A stretch of 64,000 bases of DNA from Progne subis subis (taxonomy: Eukaryota > Chordata > Aves > Passeriformes > Hirundinidae). The translations under genes were made by a program, and so were the position numbers. Of this stretch, positions 42,951-55,290 are shown piece after piece. Each line of letters opens with the position of its first letter. Position 1 is the stretch's first letter. The notes below the pieces were generated by a model that searched no databases, had not been told where the DNA came from, and was given only the letters and a program-made list of their open reading frames with translations. The stretch covers positions 5,184,532-5,248,531 of the forward strand of contig JAKJHU010000039.1 of assembly GCA_022316685.1 (NCBI GenBank). The letters run 5' to 3'.

Positions 42951-44559
42951 GAAAACCAAGGGAAACGAACTATATTGAAACTCTCTCTTAAGATCAAGAT
43001 CAGCTGGTCAGTAGTTAATAGGGATTAGGCCACATGTTAAAGACATGGAGAAAGCAAAATATCTAATGGCCTTTCCATAAATGAATGACAGCCATCCTGA
43101 GCAGTGAATGAGCTAGGGATCCTGTGGGAAAGGCACCAAGTATATAAAGGGGACATCACAAAAATGCATATGGAGAAAGCATATGCAGACTCCTAAGGAT
43201 GGCTATTCAAACTGCTGCAGAATTAATATCACAATAAAAATTACTAATATGATTTATGTGGAAATGGGATTAGGGATAATAGATGCTTTAGAATTGTCTT
43301 TTCTTTTTGGGAGATTTCGCGCTTGAAATCAAGCTAAATATTGCATGTATGTTGTGTTAGCCAACCCTAATCAAGCTCAAAAAAACCCCAACCAAACCCA
43401 ACAGTATGTGTATATGCTGTTACAAAAAAACTAATAGCAACTGGGTGACTGCCATATATTACCTAGCACTGAAACTGTAAAGTCTGCTTTCACCATCAGA
43501 GTGTGGCTTATCATCTGGAAGTGATTTAGTTGTGCAGTTACCTTTGGACTGCTGGGGGTTTTTAGCTCTTTAGTAGTAAGCAAATAATGATGGAGAACAA
43601 GACTTTAGCACTTTTAAGTAAACAAATAATTGGGCTGGACATTTCAAAACCAGAGGTGAGAAGTGGTTTCAAATCTAGTCAAAATGCTGTAGTTTTTATC
43701 CTCCATGGTTGTTATTAAAAGTAGCTCTGAAATCCAGATCTCTGCTCTCCCTCACTCCCCAGCTTCCTTTTCCCTTTACTGCATGGTATGCAGGGAACAC
43801 TGATTGAAATAAACTGCTGCTCAGCTCTGCACAGTCCATGTCCACAAACCGAGTTTGTTTTCTGAAGTAATTTGCATGGTATAGATCAATATTCTCCTCT
43901 AAATGCACACACCTGTAGTTTCCATCAGCATCACTAAGAGCTACTTGTATATAATGAAGGGAAAATATGTGCTACACTGGGCACTTCACAGGAGAATCTC
44001 CAAATGGGTTCATGTTACCTCCATCTGACTGAAAAAAACATGAAAATCACCTCCGATAAATTTCTTATGACTGGTTCACATGGCAGGTGGCCCTCCATTA
44101 GAAATAGAATAGTTATACCTGACTTCTCCAATATTTATGAACTGAGGACAGAAATTTCAAGAACATATCAGCCCAAAGGCATCATTGTGTGTGGGATCAC
44201 AGCTTTCACACATACTGCATCCCAAAATGCTTTTGCAGAGTCATCAGGCACTGTTAGTTTAGCAATAAGTAAATGCAGAAGAAAACAGAAATCAGAAAGT
44301 GATGACAACTGAGAAGATATTTACCCATAGCAAAGGCTGAATTAAGTTGAAGCAGAGGAATACTGGAAAGCAGTTTCAGATGCAAGAGCTCCAGGGATTT
44401 TACACAATACCAGCTGAGGTGAGAGCACGGAAAGGACCAAAGGGGATGCCTCAGCTATGTTCACTGGAAGAAGGGAATGAAGAGGGGAGACTGTGACAAA
44501 CAGGTGAGGTTAGAGAGTTGAACTGATTTTAACTATTTTTGTCACAAAAATAATGTGAC

Positions 44560-45092
44560 CGACAGGAGCGGGGCATTTATTGTCCCTCTGTACTCGGCAT
44601 TGGTGAGGCCACACCTCACTTCCTGTGTCCAGTTCTGAGGCCCTCACTACAAGAAAGACATTGAGGTCCTGGTGTGCATCCGGAGAAGAGCAATGGACAT
44701 GCTGAAGGCTCTGGAGAGTTAGTCGTATGAGGAGCAGCTGAGGGAGCTGGGGTTGTTTAGTCTGGCAAAAAGGAGGCTCAGGGGACCTTACTGCTCTCTA
44801 CAAGTACCTGAAAGGAGGCTGTAGCCAGGTGGGGGCTGTCTCTTCTCCCAGGAAACTGACGACAGAATGAGAAGCTGAAGAATTCCTTCACAGAAGGAGT
44901 TGTTAAGGGTATTCCCAAGGACTGCCCAGGGAGGTGTTCAAGAGTCACAATCAGCACCCCCAGAGGTGTTTAGGTAATGACTTCACCTGGCACGTGGTGC
45001 TACGGTCTAAGTTGACACGGTAGTGTTCAGTCAAAGGCTGAACTTGATGATCTTAGAATTATTTTCCAACATAAATGATCCTGTAATTATTC
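44560..45092 (+). mobile_element. CR1 LINE 3' fragment
   Basis: The order of diagnostic CR1 segments is clear: GGTGAGGCCACACCTC, TGTGTCCAGTTCTG, GAAAGACATTGAGGTCCTGG, TATGAGGAGCAGCTGAGGGA, GCTGGGGTTGTTTAGTCTGG, CTACAAGTACCTGAAAGGAG, GCCCAGGGAGGTG, and a tail GAACTTGATGATCTTAGAAT with AAATGATCCTGTAATT. Heavily mutated with many stops; 5'-truncated as usual for CR1. Not a gene. Confidence 0.92.
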
Positions 45093-48000
45093 TAAATGTG
45101 ACTTAGCTCATATTTTTATTTAGTGACTTGTAAACCCCCATTCTCATGTACTCACTAGGAATTGTGTGGAATGAACTTCTAAGACTGCTCTGGGGGGAAA
45201 AAACACAAATAAGTAAAACTTGAAAGATGTTACAGAAATAACATGCTAAGCTCACATTTTCTGAAAGTATTTTCAATTATTCTGTTGAATAAAAAATACA
45301 TCTCTCATTCAGATCATATTTTAAAAGAAAATTCTTAGGAGAGCAGCACAGTACTGGCAGTCATTACTCAGACGGGTTATAAATTCTTTGTCCAAGAAAG
45401 TTTTCAAGGCTGAGCTAGACAGCAGTGTCTGGCCTTGTCTGCTGTTTGGGATGGTGGGGAGTCCAGGGCAAATCTTGAAGACCCCTATTTCCCAAAACCA
45501 GCAGTAGCAAGGGAAATGGGCACCCTGCGTTTTTCTCTGTGGAGACACTTCTCTGCCTCTGACACCCGCAATCAACAGAAAAAAACAACACTGAAATAAA
45601 AGCTGTGAGAAAGCATCACAGGTCATAGGAAAAGAGTTTAATAAAATTTAGATAATGTTTCATATTTTCTTCAAAAGGTATAACTTATGAGTGAGATGAA
45701 GAATAGCTTCCAAACCATCAAACTGATTTAGTTTTGAAAAATATTTAAAATAGGTATAGCATTACTGAGGGGTCCCTGAGAAGGGCAGCCTTAGGAGCAG
45801 TTATGCTGCCTTATGCCTGAAAGAGGTCAGGGATGCCAGGGAAGATTGGTGAAAGCATGCTTGTTCTGTGAATTCCGTGAGACTTACATGGGAGTTGCTT
45901 CCTTACAGAAAAGATTTCAGCTGCTCCTCAGAGCAAGAGAAGTGTGGGTGTGCAGGGAAAGGGGCACCTTCAGGGTCAGGTACCAACTGTGAGAAATGGA
46001 GCAGGCTGTTGTGAAAGTCAGTGGTATAGGCTGCTGGACATGGGACTCACACGGGCAGAAATACACTAACACACTTTCAGCCTTCCATAAGCTCTGCTCC
46101 ACATAGTTAATATTAAATAATAATCTGTTCTGGGACAATTTTTCATAAGACATTGCCATTCTTATATGTGTCAGTGCCTCCAATATGTTGGGAAACACTC
46201 TTTTTTAACTAGCTGTATCAATTCCTCTAGGTGGAATGGGAGTGGGACACAACAGCAGGTTTTGCTCAGCAGTTATGCTACTGATATCCATTTCTTAACC
46301 AACAATCAGAAAATAGCTGAGATTATGTCCAGAGTAACCAGAGCAGGATCAAACCCACGGTGTGTGATGTGATGTCCTGATAAATCCCATACAGTTAGCA
46401 AAAGAATGAATCACAGCATCCAGAACAGTTCACAAAAGGATCAAGAGAATCAGTGGTCTGGATTCCTGTTGCCTCTCTGGAGACATTCAGAAGGCTTACA
46501 CTTCTTTTATTCCTCAACAGCTGGTCTCCCTGCTCTGGCCTTGGGGCCTAGTATGGTAGCACAGCCCTGCAGTCCCCTCCACCCTCTGACACTTGCTGTT
46601 CAGCACAGTCCAGAGCCAGGGAGTCACTAGGGCACGATGAGCCCAGCATGTGCAGGGCTGTGGCAAGCTGGTACAAGTCGAGTCCAACATATTTCACATC
46701 CAGAATGTGATCTCTATCCTGTGCATTTCTGACTGTCAGGACAAAGAGGCTTTTGCTTTCTTTTTTTTTTTTTTCAGCATCTCCAAAACAGGATAGGTGA
46801 TAAGTCAGATTTATGACCAGTCTTGGATATAGATAGCTGCACAGATTAAAGTAGTGAGTAACAAGTGACATCCCCTCAGCTGGGTTGCTGTAGCTGAGTG
46901 CATGAGTGCTCTTAGCACACTCCAAGGAATGCAAGGGATGGTGTATTAGGTGTTAAAGAACTCTCATGGATGTGTACAGGGCTTCAGTAACAAACAAAGA
47001 GACAGAAATTCTTCCATCCTTCTTCCCTGCCTTAGAGAAGGGATATTTGCAATTACGATTATGACTAATTCACTAATTGAATTATAATGGGATTTATTTT
47101 ACTGTACAGAGCCTGAGAAGATTAAGGTGGTATAACATATCACATCTGCCTCTTACCCACAGGTACAATTATTTTGAGGGGTTTTTTTTGTTGTTATTGT
47201 TAAAGAACTATAATTGGCTCTTTGGTTAAGTGGCTTGAGAGAGTTACAGAACTAAAAATATTGGGTGAGTTATTTCTTGGGAAAAAATATCCAAGCTTGG
47301 GGCAATGCAGACACTCTTAATTCTGTCATATTTCAGTGTTTCTTACACCTATAAAAGATATTTGGCCAACATACCAAGAGAAACATTTTGATGAAGACAA
47401 TATATTTAAATATACAGAAAGGGATCAAAAAGGGCTCATGCCACAGATTCCCTTTGTCCTATTAATATTTTAGGGCAAACCTGATACTTAAAATATTTGC
47501 CTTAAATTGCCTAAAGCACCATAACTGCAGGAAGCAATGTGGAAGGTTATGTAGAAAACACCTCTTCAGAAACACTTCTAATGCTAAAACATTTCCCTGC
47601 TGCAAGCAGGCACTGGCTGATACCTCAAGAACACCTGTGTGTTGCCAGCTTCTGAACTTCTAGTGATCAGTGAAACTTCCAGACATGTCCTTTCTGCACT
47701 GTTTTATTGGTTAAGTTCACAGAAACCCCACTTAATTATTGCATAATGCCTTCATGAATCAATTTTTACTGTGCAATTCTAGTTGCAGTAAAATAAGTGT
47801 GCTTCATATGTTAACAATTACAAGCTAGATTTATAAAACATCACAAATGTTTGCCTTGGCATTTCTAATGGCTTTATTCACAAAACAGTGTTAATACATC
47901 TAAAATAAATCCACCTTCCTTCTGAAACTCATTAAACTCCTTTTTCTCTGCACAGATAACTCTTTAGTCTCCAAGCACTCTAGGAATGTATCACATAAAA

Positions 48001-50163
48001 TAAAGATGTTATGTTCCTGCTACTCTGCTTTCCTTTCAAATCAGGCAGATGTGTTAGACATGGCTGGAGACAGGTCTAAGCTGCATTTCACTGGGTTTGA
48101 AGTTACAGGCAGATCATCTGTGAAAGACTCAGCCCTAGAGAGCAAAGGGAATTACAGCAAGGATCTATTCCACTATAAAAAGACACAAAGAAGAACTTTG
48201 CTTTGAAATTCTAATCTATGCTGCAAGTTCAAGTTTGCCCTGCTTCCACTGGCTTCAATGAATGTCATCTGTACTCACACAGCTGTAAAATGTTATTTAT
48301 ACCTACAAGTCTAGTGGGGTCAGAGCTCCACAGAAATGGTGTAAGAGAAGAAGCCAGAGTTGCCCTCCTGTAAATGGAGGACTGTCCACAATACAAGGCA
48401 GGTCTGTAGCAACAGAACTTTGGTTTTGCAAATCACATTTCATCTAGATAGAAACTCAAATTATATTTATTTTGTAAGAAATATTTCTTTTCCTATTTAA
48501 TACTCTCTGATCTTTTAAAAGTAACTTCCAGTTTTATATTATAAGACAAAATAATTTCCTTTCTAATTCTTTTTGGCTTGTGTTGTTTTGGGGGTTCTTT
48601 TAATATGGACACACATATAAATTTATTTAGCATTTTGTGGAACATGATTTATAAATTTATAAAAGAAACTGCAAAGAAGAAATTGTTGATGGATAGGACT
48701 CTGCATAGATGTCACTGCTTTTTGTAGATCCTAAAAATCATAGCAGTTTTACCAAAAGCCAAGGGAATTTCCTGCCTGGAACATGTAATCAGCTTGGAAA
48801 AAGTGTGGTTTTGTGCGATCTGTTTCCCGCCCAACTACAATTTTTGCCTTTGGCTAGACTAGCACCACAAGTCATAATCAATTAAAGTCCTTGTTTTTCC
48901 TTTTGGAACCAAGCACTCAAGTTTCTTTTGTGAAAGTCTTAATGGTGGGTATATGTGTAAGTGTGAATGTTTTCCTATGTCATTCATCTTAACGAAGGCT
49001 TGCAGGTGTATTTGTAACACATTTTCTGAAGTAACTTGCAGAAAGTATTTTTTCTTTTCTTTCTCTTTATGGAGACAGGCCGCCTCCAGCATCTGCATAT
49101 AAAATCAAATTTTGTGGTGGATCTGACATTCCATACCCCCAATCAGACCAAGAACCTGCAAGTTTAATCTCTTCTCTGGAAAAATGGTCTAGGAAAAGAC
49201 TCAAACTATTCTCCATTACAGAAGAAATCCACTACTAATGAGGCATAGAAATATTCCTTCAGATTGACCTAATCAAAACAAATTTATTTCTTTTTCCATC
49301 ACATGAGTGATAGATGTTGACAAAGCCACTGAATTATTTGGCTGAGTCTAGCTGAAATTTCTCTGAATGGTGAGTATGAGATAGATGTTACAGATGTGTC
49401 TCAGCCTTGAGCAGCAAACAGAGTATTTCCTTCTAATATGTGATGTAACAGTCACTCTTGTTACCCCAGGGTTCTGAGGTTTTCTGAAACAAAAGCACAG
49501 AAATCTGCTAGGGAGACACACAAATAACTTGCCAGAATGTGTAATCCCAGAAAACTCACCAAACCTAATGAAATGTTTTCCGCTTTTCTCTGGGATTTGT
49601 GTCAGTGTTCACATTTCCCCACAAAAAGTGTGATTCAAATCCTAAAAGCAGCTCTTCCTGGACTGTTAGGAAATCTTAGACCAGGAATCCGGAGGGAGTA
49701 ACCCAAGAGTTCTCACCTAGTGAGGCTCTTCTGAAGAGCATTGATGATAATGACAATCAATAGCCATAGTAGGATTCCCTGTCTTTAAAACCCAGAGATT
49801 GACAAGGAATCAAATTCCAGTCAGAAGCAAAGCACCAAAAGGAACCTCCCTCAGAAAAGCTCTTTTGCTTGATATGATGTCTTCTATTTATAATGACTAT
49901 ATTTTACTATATAAGAAGGATTTTACAGATTCAGACACAAGCTTTTACAGATAACTTGTGCAGAAACAACAGCATGAAGGACTCTTACCTCACATACAGT
50001 GAACTCATATCTAACATATACAGTGTTAGCACAGAAGAGATAGACAAGTGATATGTCAGATCCTCCCCTTCCTCGGGATACATCCTTTTTCTTGCAATAT
50101 TTTGCCTCAAAAATGTCTTATAGAGGTAGAAGTAATATCAGCATCCTCTGCTTCATGTTTACA
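45093..50163. other. AT-rich gene-free region
   Basis: No gene recognised. Short open frames only. 47700-47900 (ATTATTGCATAATG, GTTAACAATTACAA and similar words) is unique AT-rich sequence that might be a conserved noncoding element. Confidence 0.5.
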
Positions 50164-50399
50164 GTGCAACAGGAAATTCTATTTTAACATAAGGATAAAA
50201 AAATTACTTAGAGTGTAGTAAAAAAATGGGAACAAGTTGCCTGCAGAGAGTGTGGTTTCTTTATAATGGTGATATCCAAACCCAGATAGACACTGCCCTG
50301 AGTAGCTGACCCTGCTGTGTGGGGTGGGATTGGCCAAGGTTTGGACTAGGTGATCCCCAGATGTGCTTTTCAACATCAACTACTCTCTAATTCTGTGGC
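50164..50399 (+). mobile_element. CR1 LINE 3' fragment, divergent
   Basis: It follows the CR1 tail order: GCAACAGGAAATTCTATTTT, AACATAAGGATAAAAAAATT, GTTGCCTGCAGAGAG, TGACCCTGCT, GTTTGGACTAGGTGATC, CTAATTCTGTGGCC. Older and more mutated than the 44.6-kb copy. Confidence 0.8.
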
Positions 50400-51560
50400 C
50401 TTGCAAAACAAAAGAACTAAAAATGGGACATATACTGGAAGTTTATTGCCTTCTCCTAGTTCATTTCAAACTTCTTGACCTTCATGAGGATAAAGCCCTC
50501 TGATCCATGCTCACAGACCTACACATTTTGGTTACACATCCATAAAGATTTCCTGCGTCGTCAGGGCAATATGATGTACCTGAAAATTTGCACCAGAATA
50601 TTTTCAAACAAAGTGTACATTTGTGATTGCATATTTGTACTTTGGGAATCAAATTTACAGATGATACATCTTCTTTTAAAGCCTTTCTGTCCTCCCAATC
50701 AGAACATCCCTGTCTGTGTCTGCCAAGATAATTTCATGCCTTAACATCATAACTGTGCTTATTTACTTCTTATCCTGCTCTGGACATAAAGTAAGCCTCA
50801 CCTTGACTTCTGAGGGCTTAAGGACCGCATCAGCAGAACCTTCTGACAAAATAAAACCCCAAAACCTTGAATTTAAAACCACAGCATCTTTTTGCCATAT
50901 GAATTTTGATACAACAGTGTGATTTTTGCATTGCATAATTACACATGTTTAAGGGATGGTACATTTACAGTTTCTTGTGCCTGGCAATGTTTTCCAGGCC
51001 AGCAGCTTCAGGCGAGCCAGATGGGTTTGCAAAAGCCATGCAACGTATTTCCCCATGGATACCAGTAAATCTGATGTGTCTGTGCATAATAACTGTGATA
51101 CCTGCCAGTTTCTGTGCCAGTCCAGGGTTTTATGAGATGCTGGTTCTGTTTGGAAGGGTAGAGATCAGAGATGGAACTCCATATATATATATATATATAA
51201 AATATATATATATATATATAAAAGGATATATATATATAAGATAGATAGATAGATATAAAAGATATACATATATATGTATGTGCTGCCTTTCTTAAGGGCC
51301 TAACAAAACTTTTCAGTCTTGTGATTAACGCGCAAAAACCCCAAATACAGGTATTCCTTTGAGACACAGGCAATGACTCTGCTATTTAGACTGAATCAAA
51401 GAAGGCAAAATATTAAGAAATACTTAAACCCACCACGATACGTGCTGTATTTATTTTTTTCTGTGCAGTAAACACTGAGTCAGAAAACTGATTTCTCTGC
51501 TACCTATCATGTGTTGTTTTTTTTTTTTTTATACCTGAGCAGAGGTCTTTAATTTACAGT
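50400..51560. other. AT-rich gene-free stretch with microsatellites
   Basis: No gene. It includes the TA-rich array at 51180-51280 and a poly-T at 51517-51531 just before the CpG island. Confidence 0.6.
51180..51280. repeat. (TA)n / (GATA)n compound microsatellite
   Basis: TA dinucleotide runs broken by AAA and GG, then four GATA units and more TA/CA-TA sequence. Confidence 0.95.
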
Positions 51561-51564
51561 CTCA

Positions 51565-52085
51565 CCGGACCGCTGGTGGGTCTGTACGCACTTCGGACGG
51601 GAGCGCGGGGTTTCTACAGACGGGAAACGCGAGCATTCGAGCTCCCCGGCCGCGGCTCAGGCCGAGTCCCGGGGCGCGGCGGCGGGGCGGCGGCGGCAGG
51701 GCCGCAGGCGGCGCAGGCCCGGCCGATGCTCCGCGCCGTTTCCTCTAGAGGGGGATAGATCCCCGCGCACCGCCGCCGCCCGCGGCCCCCGCCGCAGCGC
51801 TCGCCGCCGCAAGCCCCTGCGGGCTCGCTGAAGCCCCTAGAAAGCGTCGCTGCTGCCGGAGCTGCAGGCGCTGGCCCGCGGGAAGCCTTCAGCAACCCTT
51901 GCTCCGATACCAGATGGGGCCTCCGTGACGTTGTGCTGAAAGCGCAGCCGCGGGCGGTGGGGCCGGGCACCGGGCAGAGCTGCACGGGGGCGCCAGGAGA
52001 TGTCCACGTAACCTGCTCACTTACGATCGGTCCTGTGCTGTCTTCAGAGGCCTCCGCCACTGCGACACCACGAAGGCCTGAAGAC
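51565..52085. promoter_or_regulatory. Orphan CpG island in gene-free region
   Basis: About 500 nt of extremely CpG-rich sequence (GGCGGCGGGGCGGCGG, GCCGCCGCCCGCGGCC) with sharp AT-rich borders on both sides, 32 kb from the PAX9 start. No homeobox, paired box or other coding signature can be read; the 157-codon minus-strand frame is Ala/Pro/Arg-rich without domains. It may be the promoter of a noncoding RNA, an unannotated first exon, or an enhancer CpG island. NKX2-8 was considered, but no homeodomain words (WFQN, KIWF) occur nearby. Confidence 0.6.
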
Positions 52086-53103
52086 ATCTAGTCCTGCCCT
52101 GTCGCACCCCAGAGGACAAGGCCAAAAACGTTAGGTTGAGACCTAATTAAGTTAAGACCTAAGCGTGCCTGCTTGCCTCATGGGCGCTCTGGGAGTGAAG
52201 TTTTGAGGTAGAAATTTGGTTTATTGCAAGCAGGGGACGTGCTGCTCCTGTGGAAGTGTGTGTCTCGTGGTTCTGCTCGGGGCTGCTCCACCCTGGAAGT
52301 GCAGGAGTCAGGAACCCCCAGCACAAGCATCCACATTTTGAACATGGATTTCCCTGAGAAGAAGAAGAGGTCTTCCCTTTGCAAGCAGTGGAACCAGCAG
52401 ATCCGTTTTGGCTCAGGGAAATATTTCCAGCTTGTATTTTCTTGAGATCCAAGCTGAACCACAGGTAATTGGTGGTTCAATTACCAGACAATATCCAAAA
52501 CTAGAGATTTTCAGAAGTTAAATACTGAAAAAACTTTTCACCTTTTTCCTGTCCTGGGGAAAAAAAAAAAAAAAAAAAAATTAGAAATACTGAGAAAAAA
52601 ACCTAAAACACATAAATAAAATTGGATATATAGATATAGATATAGATATATAGATTTTTTTTTTTTCCTTCTTCAACACTGAAAGTAGATCAGGTATAAT
52701 TTAGTTAGAATTTAGAAACTCCTACAAGATAAAATTTTCAAATAAATAATTATTACAGAGTATAAAACATCATGGTACCATGGCAAGACTGCATGTGAAA
52801 GCACAACCATTTTTTTATATTGCCACACATCTACATTAAGGAAAAATTTACACTGCAAAATAGAAAATTTAGACTCAATCTCTAAACCTTGTGAGCTTAC
52901 AAATACAATACTACAAAATGTATGCAATATTATTAAGTTCTGTAGTACTATTTTGTAGAACAGAATTGCAGCAAAATACCATAGCTTTAAATTTCAAAAG
53001 ATCAGTATCTGTGAGAAAAAGTCCTTTCTTATTTTTATTTTTTTTTTTTTTTTTTAATTTTCAATCTTCATTGTATGTTGGGCAATTTTAATATTTGTGG
53101 TGG

Positions 53104-53205
53104 AGAGGGTGCTGGGCCATCTTGTCTAGATTGTGCTTTTGACAAAAATATTGGATCAGATGATGCTTGAATTCTCCTTCCAACTCGCTATTCTATGATA
53201 ATATG
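53104..53205 (+). mobile_element. CR1 LINE extreme 3' tail
   Basis: GTGCTGGGCCATCTTGTCTA, then TTGGATCAGATGATGC, CTCCTTCCAACTCGC and TATTCTATGATAATATGA: the CR1 3' end with its octamer-like terminus. Only about 100 nt survive. Confidence 0.75.
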
Positions 53206-55117
53206 AAGCTATTTCCTTTCCATGGTCAGAGCAAGGTCCACTTGCTAGCAATCAGAGATTTCTCCCCTCGTGAGAAGGTGAAGATACCATAATACATATG
53301 TCAGTTAGAATTAACATTTCAAAGTTCCTTCTTCAGGGTAGATTTGTGCTTTTACTGAAACACTTCTCCCTCAATTTTTTTGAGTTTTTTTTCTTCTGGG
53401 TCTTTGGCATCGATGAGAGAATTTCACAACTTTATGTTGGTTTCATTAAAACACGAGCAGAACCAAGGAACTCAATTATTTTTCTAGTGAGAGTTTCATA
53501 TTTAGTAGTTCTCTCACCTGTGCAGTACTTTGGCTGCTTTTGGACATAGTAACATTTTAAAGCAATGATTTTTACCCACAACACAAAGATTTCCCTCCTT
53601 AATCTCTGCACCTGACTTTTCAGATGATTCCTCTTTCAAAGGTCATGGACCACCTTGCAGAGAACAGAGCAGACCTTTGGCTACTGTTGCTCCCTCCTGC
53701 TTGGGATCCCGATCTGCTAGGCTTAAAATCTCAGTTACAGAGAATGAGAGGACTGTTGAGTTTCAAAAACTCACAATATCCCTCTTATATTTGCTTTTGT
53801 GATCTTGAAAGGCCAAGAAGACACACTGTAGTCAACAGCAAAAATTCCTAGGCTTGCTAAAATCCTTCCTAGGAAGAAAATAATCATGAGATTTCTAAGT
53901 ACTCCCCGGGTTACTTTTTGTAATATGGTTTCCAACCATATTCACTTGTTTGGATGTGAAAAGTGACTTGAGAAAAACAGAAATCAAATAAAGGTGGTCC
54001 AATTTATTATAGGTCCATGGAACCTATAGGGTTTTAAAGTATTTTACTTTATATATTATATATATATATATATATATTTATATTTAGTAAAAATCTATTT
54101 TTATGTCGCTTGTTGGATTGAGTCATAATGAAATTAGAACAGCTGATGAAAACCATATGCCTTTTTTCTCTCCCATGCAAAAGAGCTTTTCACCCTTTGA
54201 CTGAGCTGCAGTCAACCTCTCAGCTTCAGATAATAGGTTCTCTTCTGTTGCTAGTTGCTTGTTGGAGTAATTTATTTTTTTTTCCAGAGAGAAATATCTA
54301 GAAAATGTTAGGGATGTTCAGCCTTTTCTGAGCTGTAAGAAAAAGCTGGTTGCCTGCATGATTTATCTATTTAGCTTTGCTCATTTGAGGACAAAAAATA
54401 CCAAATTAAATGCCTGCTTTGGTTTTTCAGTAGTCTGTGGAATACTGGGATAACTGTTCCTTGCCAGCAGCTAATTTCACATGAGTCTATTCCAACATCT
54501 AGACCCTTCTGGGATTGAAGTCACATTGGTGAATGTGGCTGGGTCTGACTCCTGTACATGCTCTGAGCCCTGTATTTATTGTGCTAATTAGCAAAATATT
54601 TTGGGTGCCAGGCGTGGGTGTCACAGCTTACCCAGCTACCCAGCCTGCCTCTGTAACCTGGGGCCTGGGAGGAGAGGTGACCTGGCAGGCTCACATTCCA
54701 ATGCCTCATGGCATGGAGAGCAGGGAAGGGCAGGGTGATGGGGCCAGGGCTAAAACAGAAGGGAAAAAAACATTCTCTTGATTCTGGGAGGTTCCCTGTG
54801 GTTTGGGGATCCTGTGGCCAGCTGGGAGGGGAGAGGAGCAGTAAGACTTATATTTTAAACTCAGGAGAAGTGTGGTCAGGCAAAGGAAAATGCAAATTTC
54901 CATGATGTTTAAAATCTATGGAGAACAGCCCTTCCACAGAACCTGATCAATCTCTGTATCATTTTATGGTCAGTGATAACCAAAAGACTAAATTCTGGGG
55001 GAAATAATCATCTTTTTGGTATGAGTAATCAGTGCTTGGACAATAAGTATTTTTATTAGGACAGAACAAATTTCGTAATTTCTGTTGCAAACTTTTGGGG
55101 AAACGTCTTTTCCCAAA

Positions 55118-55172
55118 AACAAAACAAAACAAAACAAAAAACAAACAAACAAACAAAAACACCCACAAAAAA
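55118..55172 (+). repeat. A/C-only tract
   Basis: AAAAC and AAAC units ending in CACCCAC; no G on the plus strand. Confidence 0.9.
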
Positions 55173-55243
55173 CTTGCTTAAAATCAGGATAAAGATATCA
55201 GAATTCCTCATGACACTAAATACTTCAAAAAGACACACACAGC

Positions 55244-55248
<5 letters not shown>

Positions 55249-55288
<40 letters not shown>
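55249..55288. repeat. T40 homopolymer
   Basis: An uninterrupted run of about 40 T on the plus strand. Confidence 0.95.

Positions 55289-55290
<2 letters not shown>

Larger units (their letters stand above)
31931..44559. other. AT-rich gene-free region
   Basis: No exon, RNA gene or intact mobile element was recognised. It contains a T-rich run (32628-32682), (AAT)n at 41464-41513 and a MIR-like relic at 42825-42950. The stretch 38760-39260 is unique and AT-rich with many ATTA/TAAT cores and may be a conserved element. Open frames are short and overlapping. Confidence 0.55.

Noticed and set aside
45340..45480. Possible further CR1 tail
   Set aside because: Only one short resemblance (AAGTTTTCAAGGCTGAGCTAGAC); the remaining CR1 segments are missing.
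51614..52087. 157-codon minus-strand frame in the orphan CpG island; considered as NKX2-8 or another homeobox gene
   Set aside because: No homeodomain or TN-domain words, Ala/Pro/Arg bias typical of G+C-rich noncoding DNA, and no matching second exon nearby.
52224..52445. Plus-strand frame with a Lys-rich, polar C-terminus beside the CpG island
   Set aside because: Not recognised as any gene; length and overlap with minus-strand frames are those of chance.
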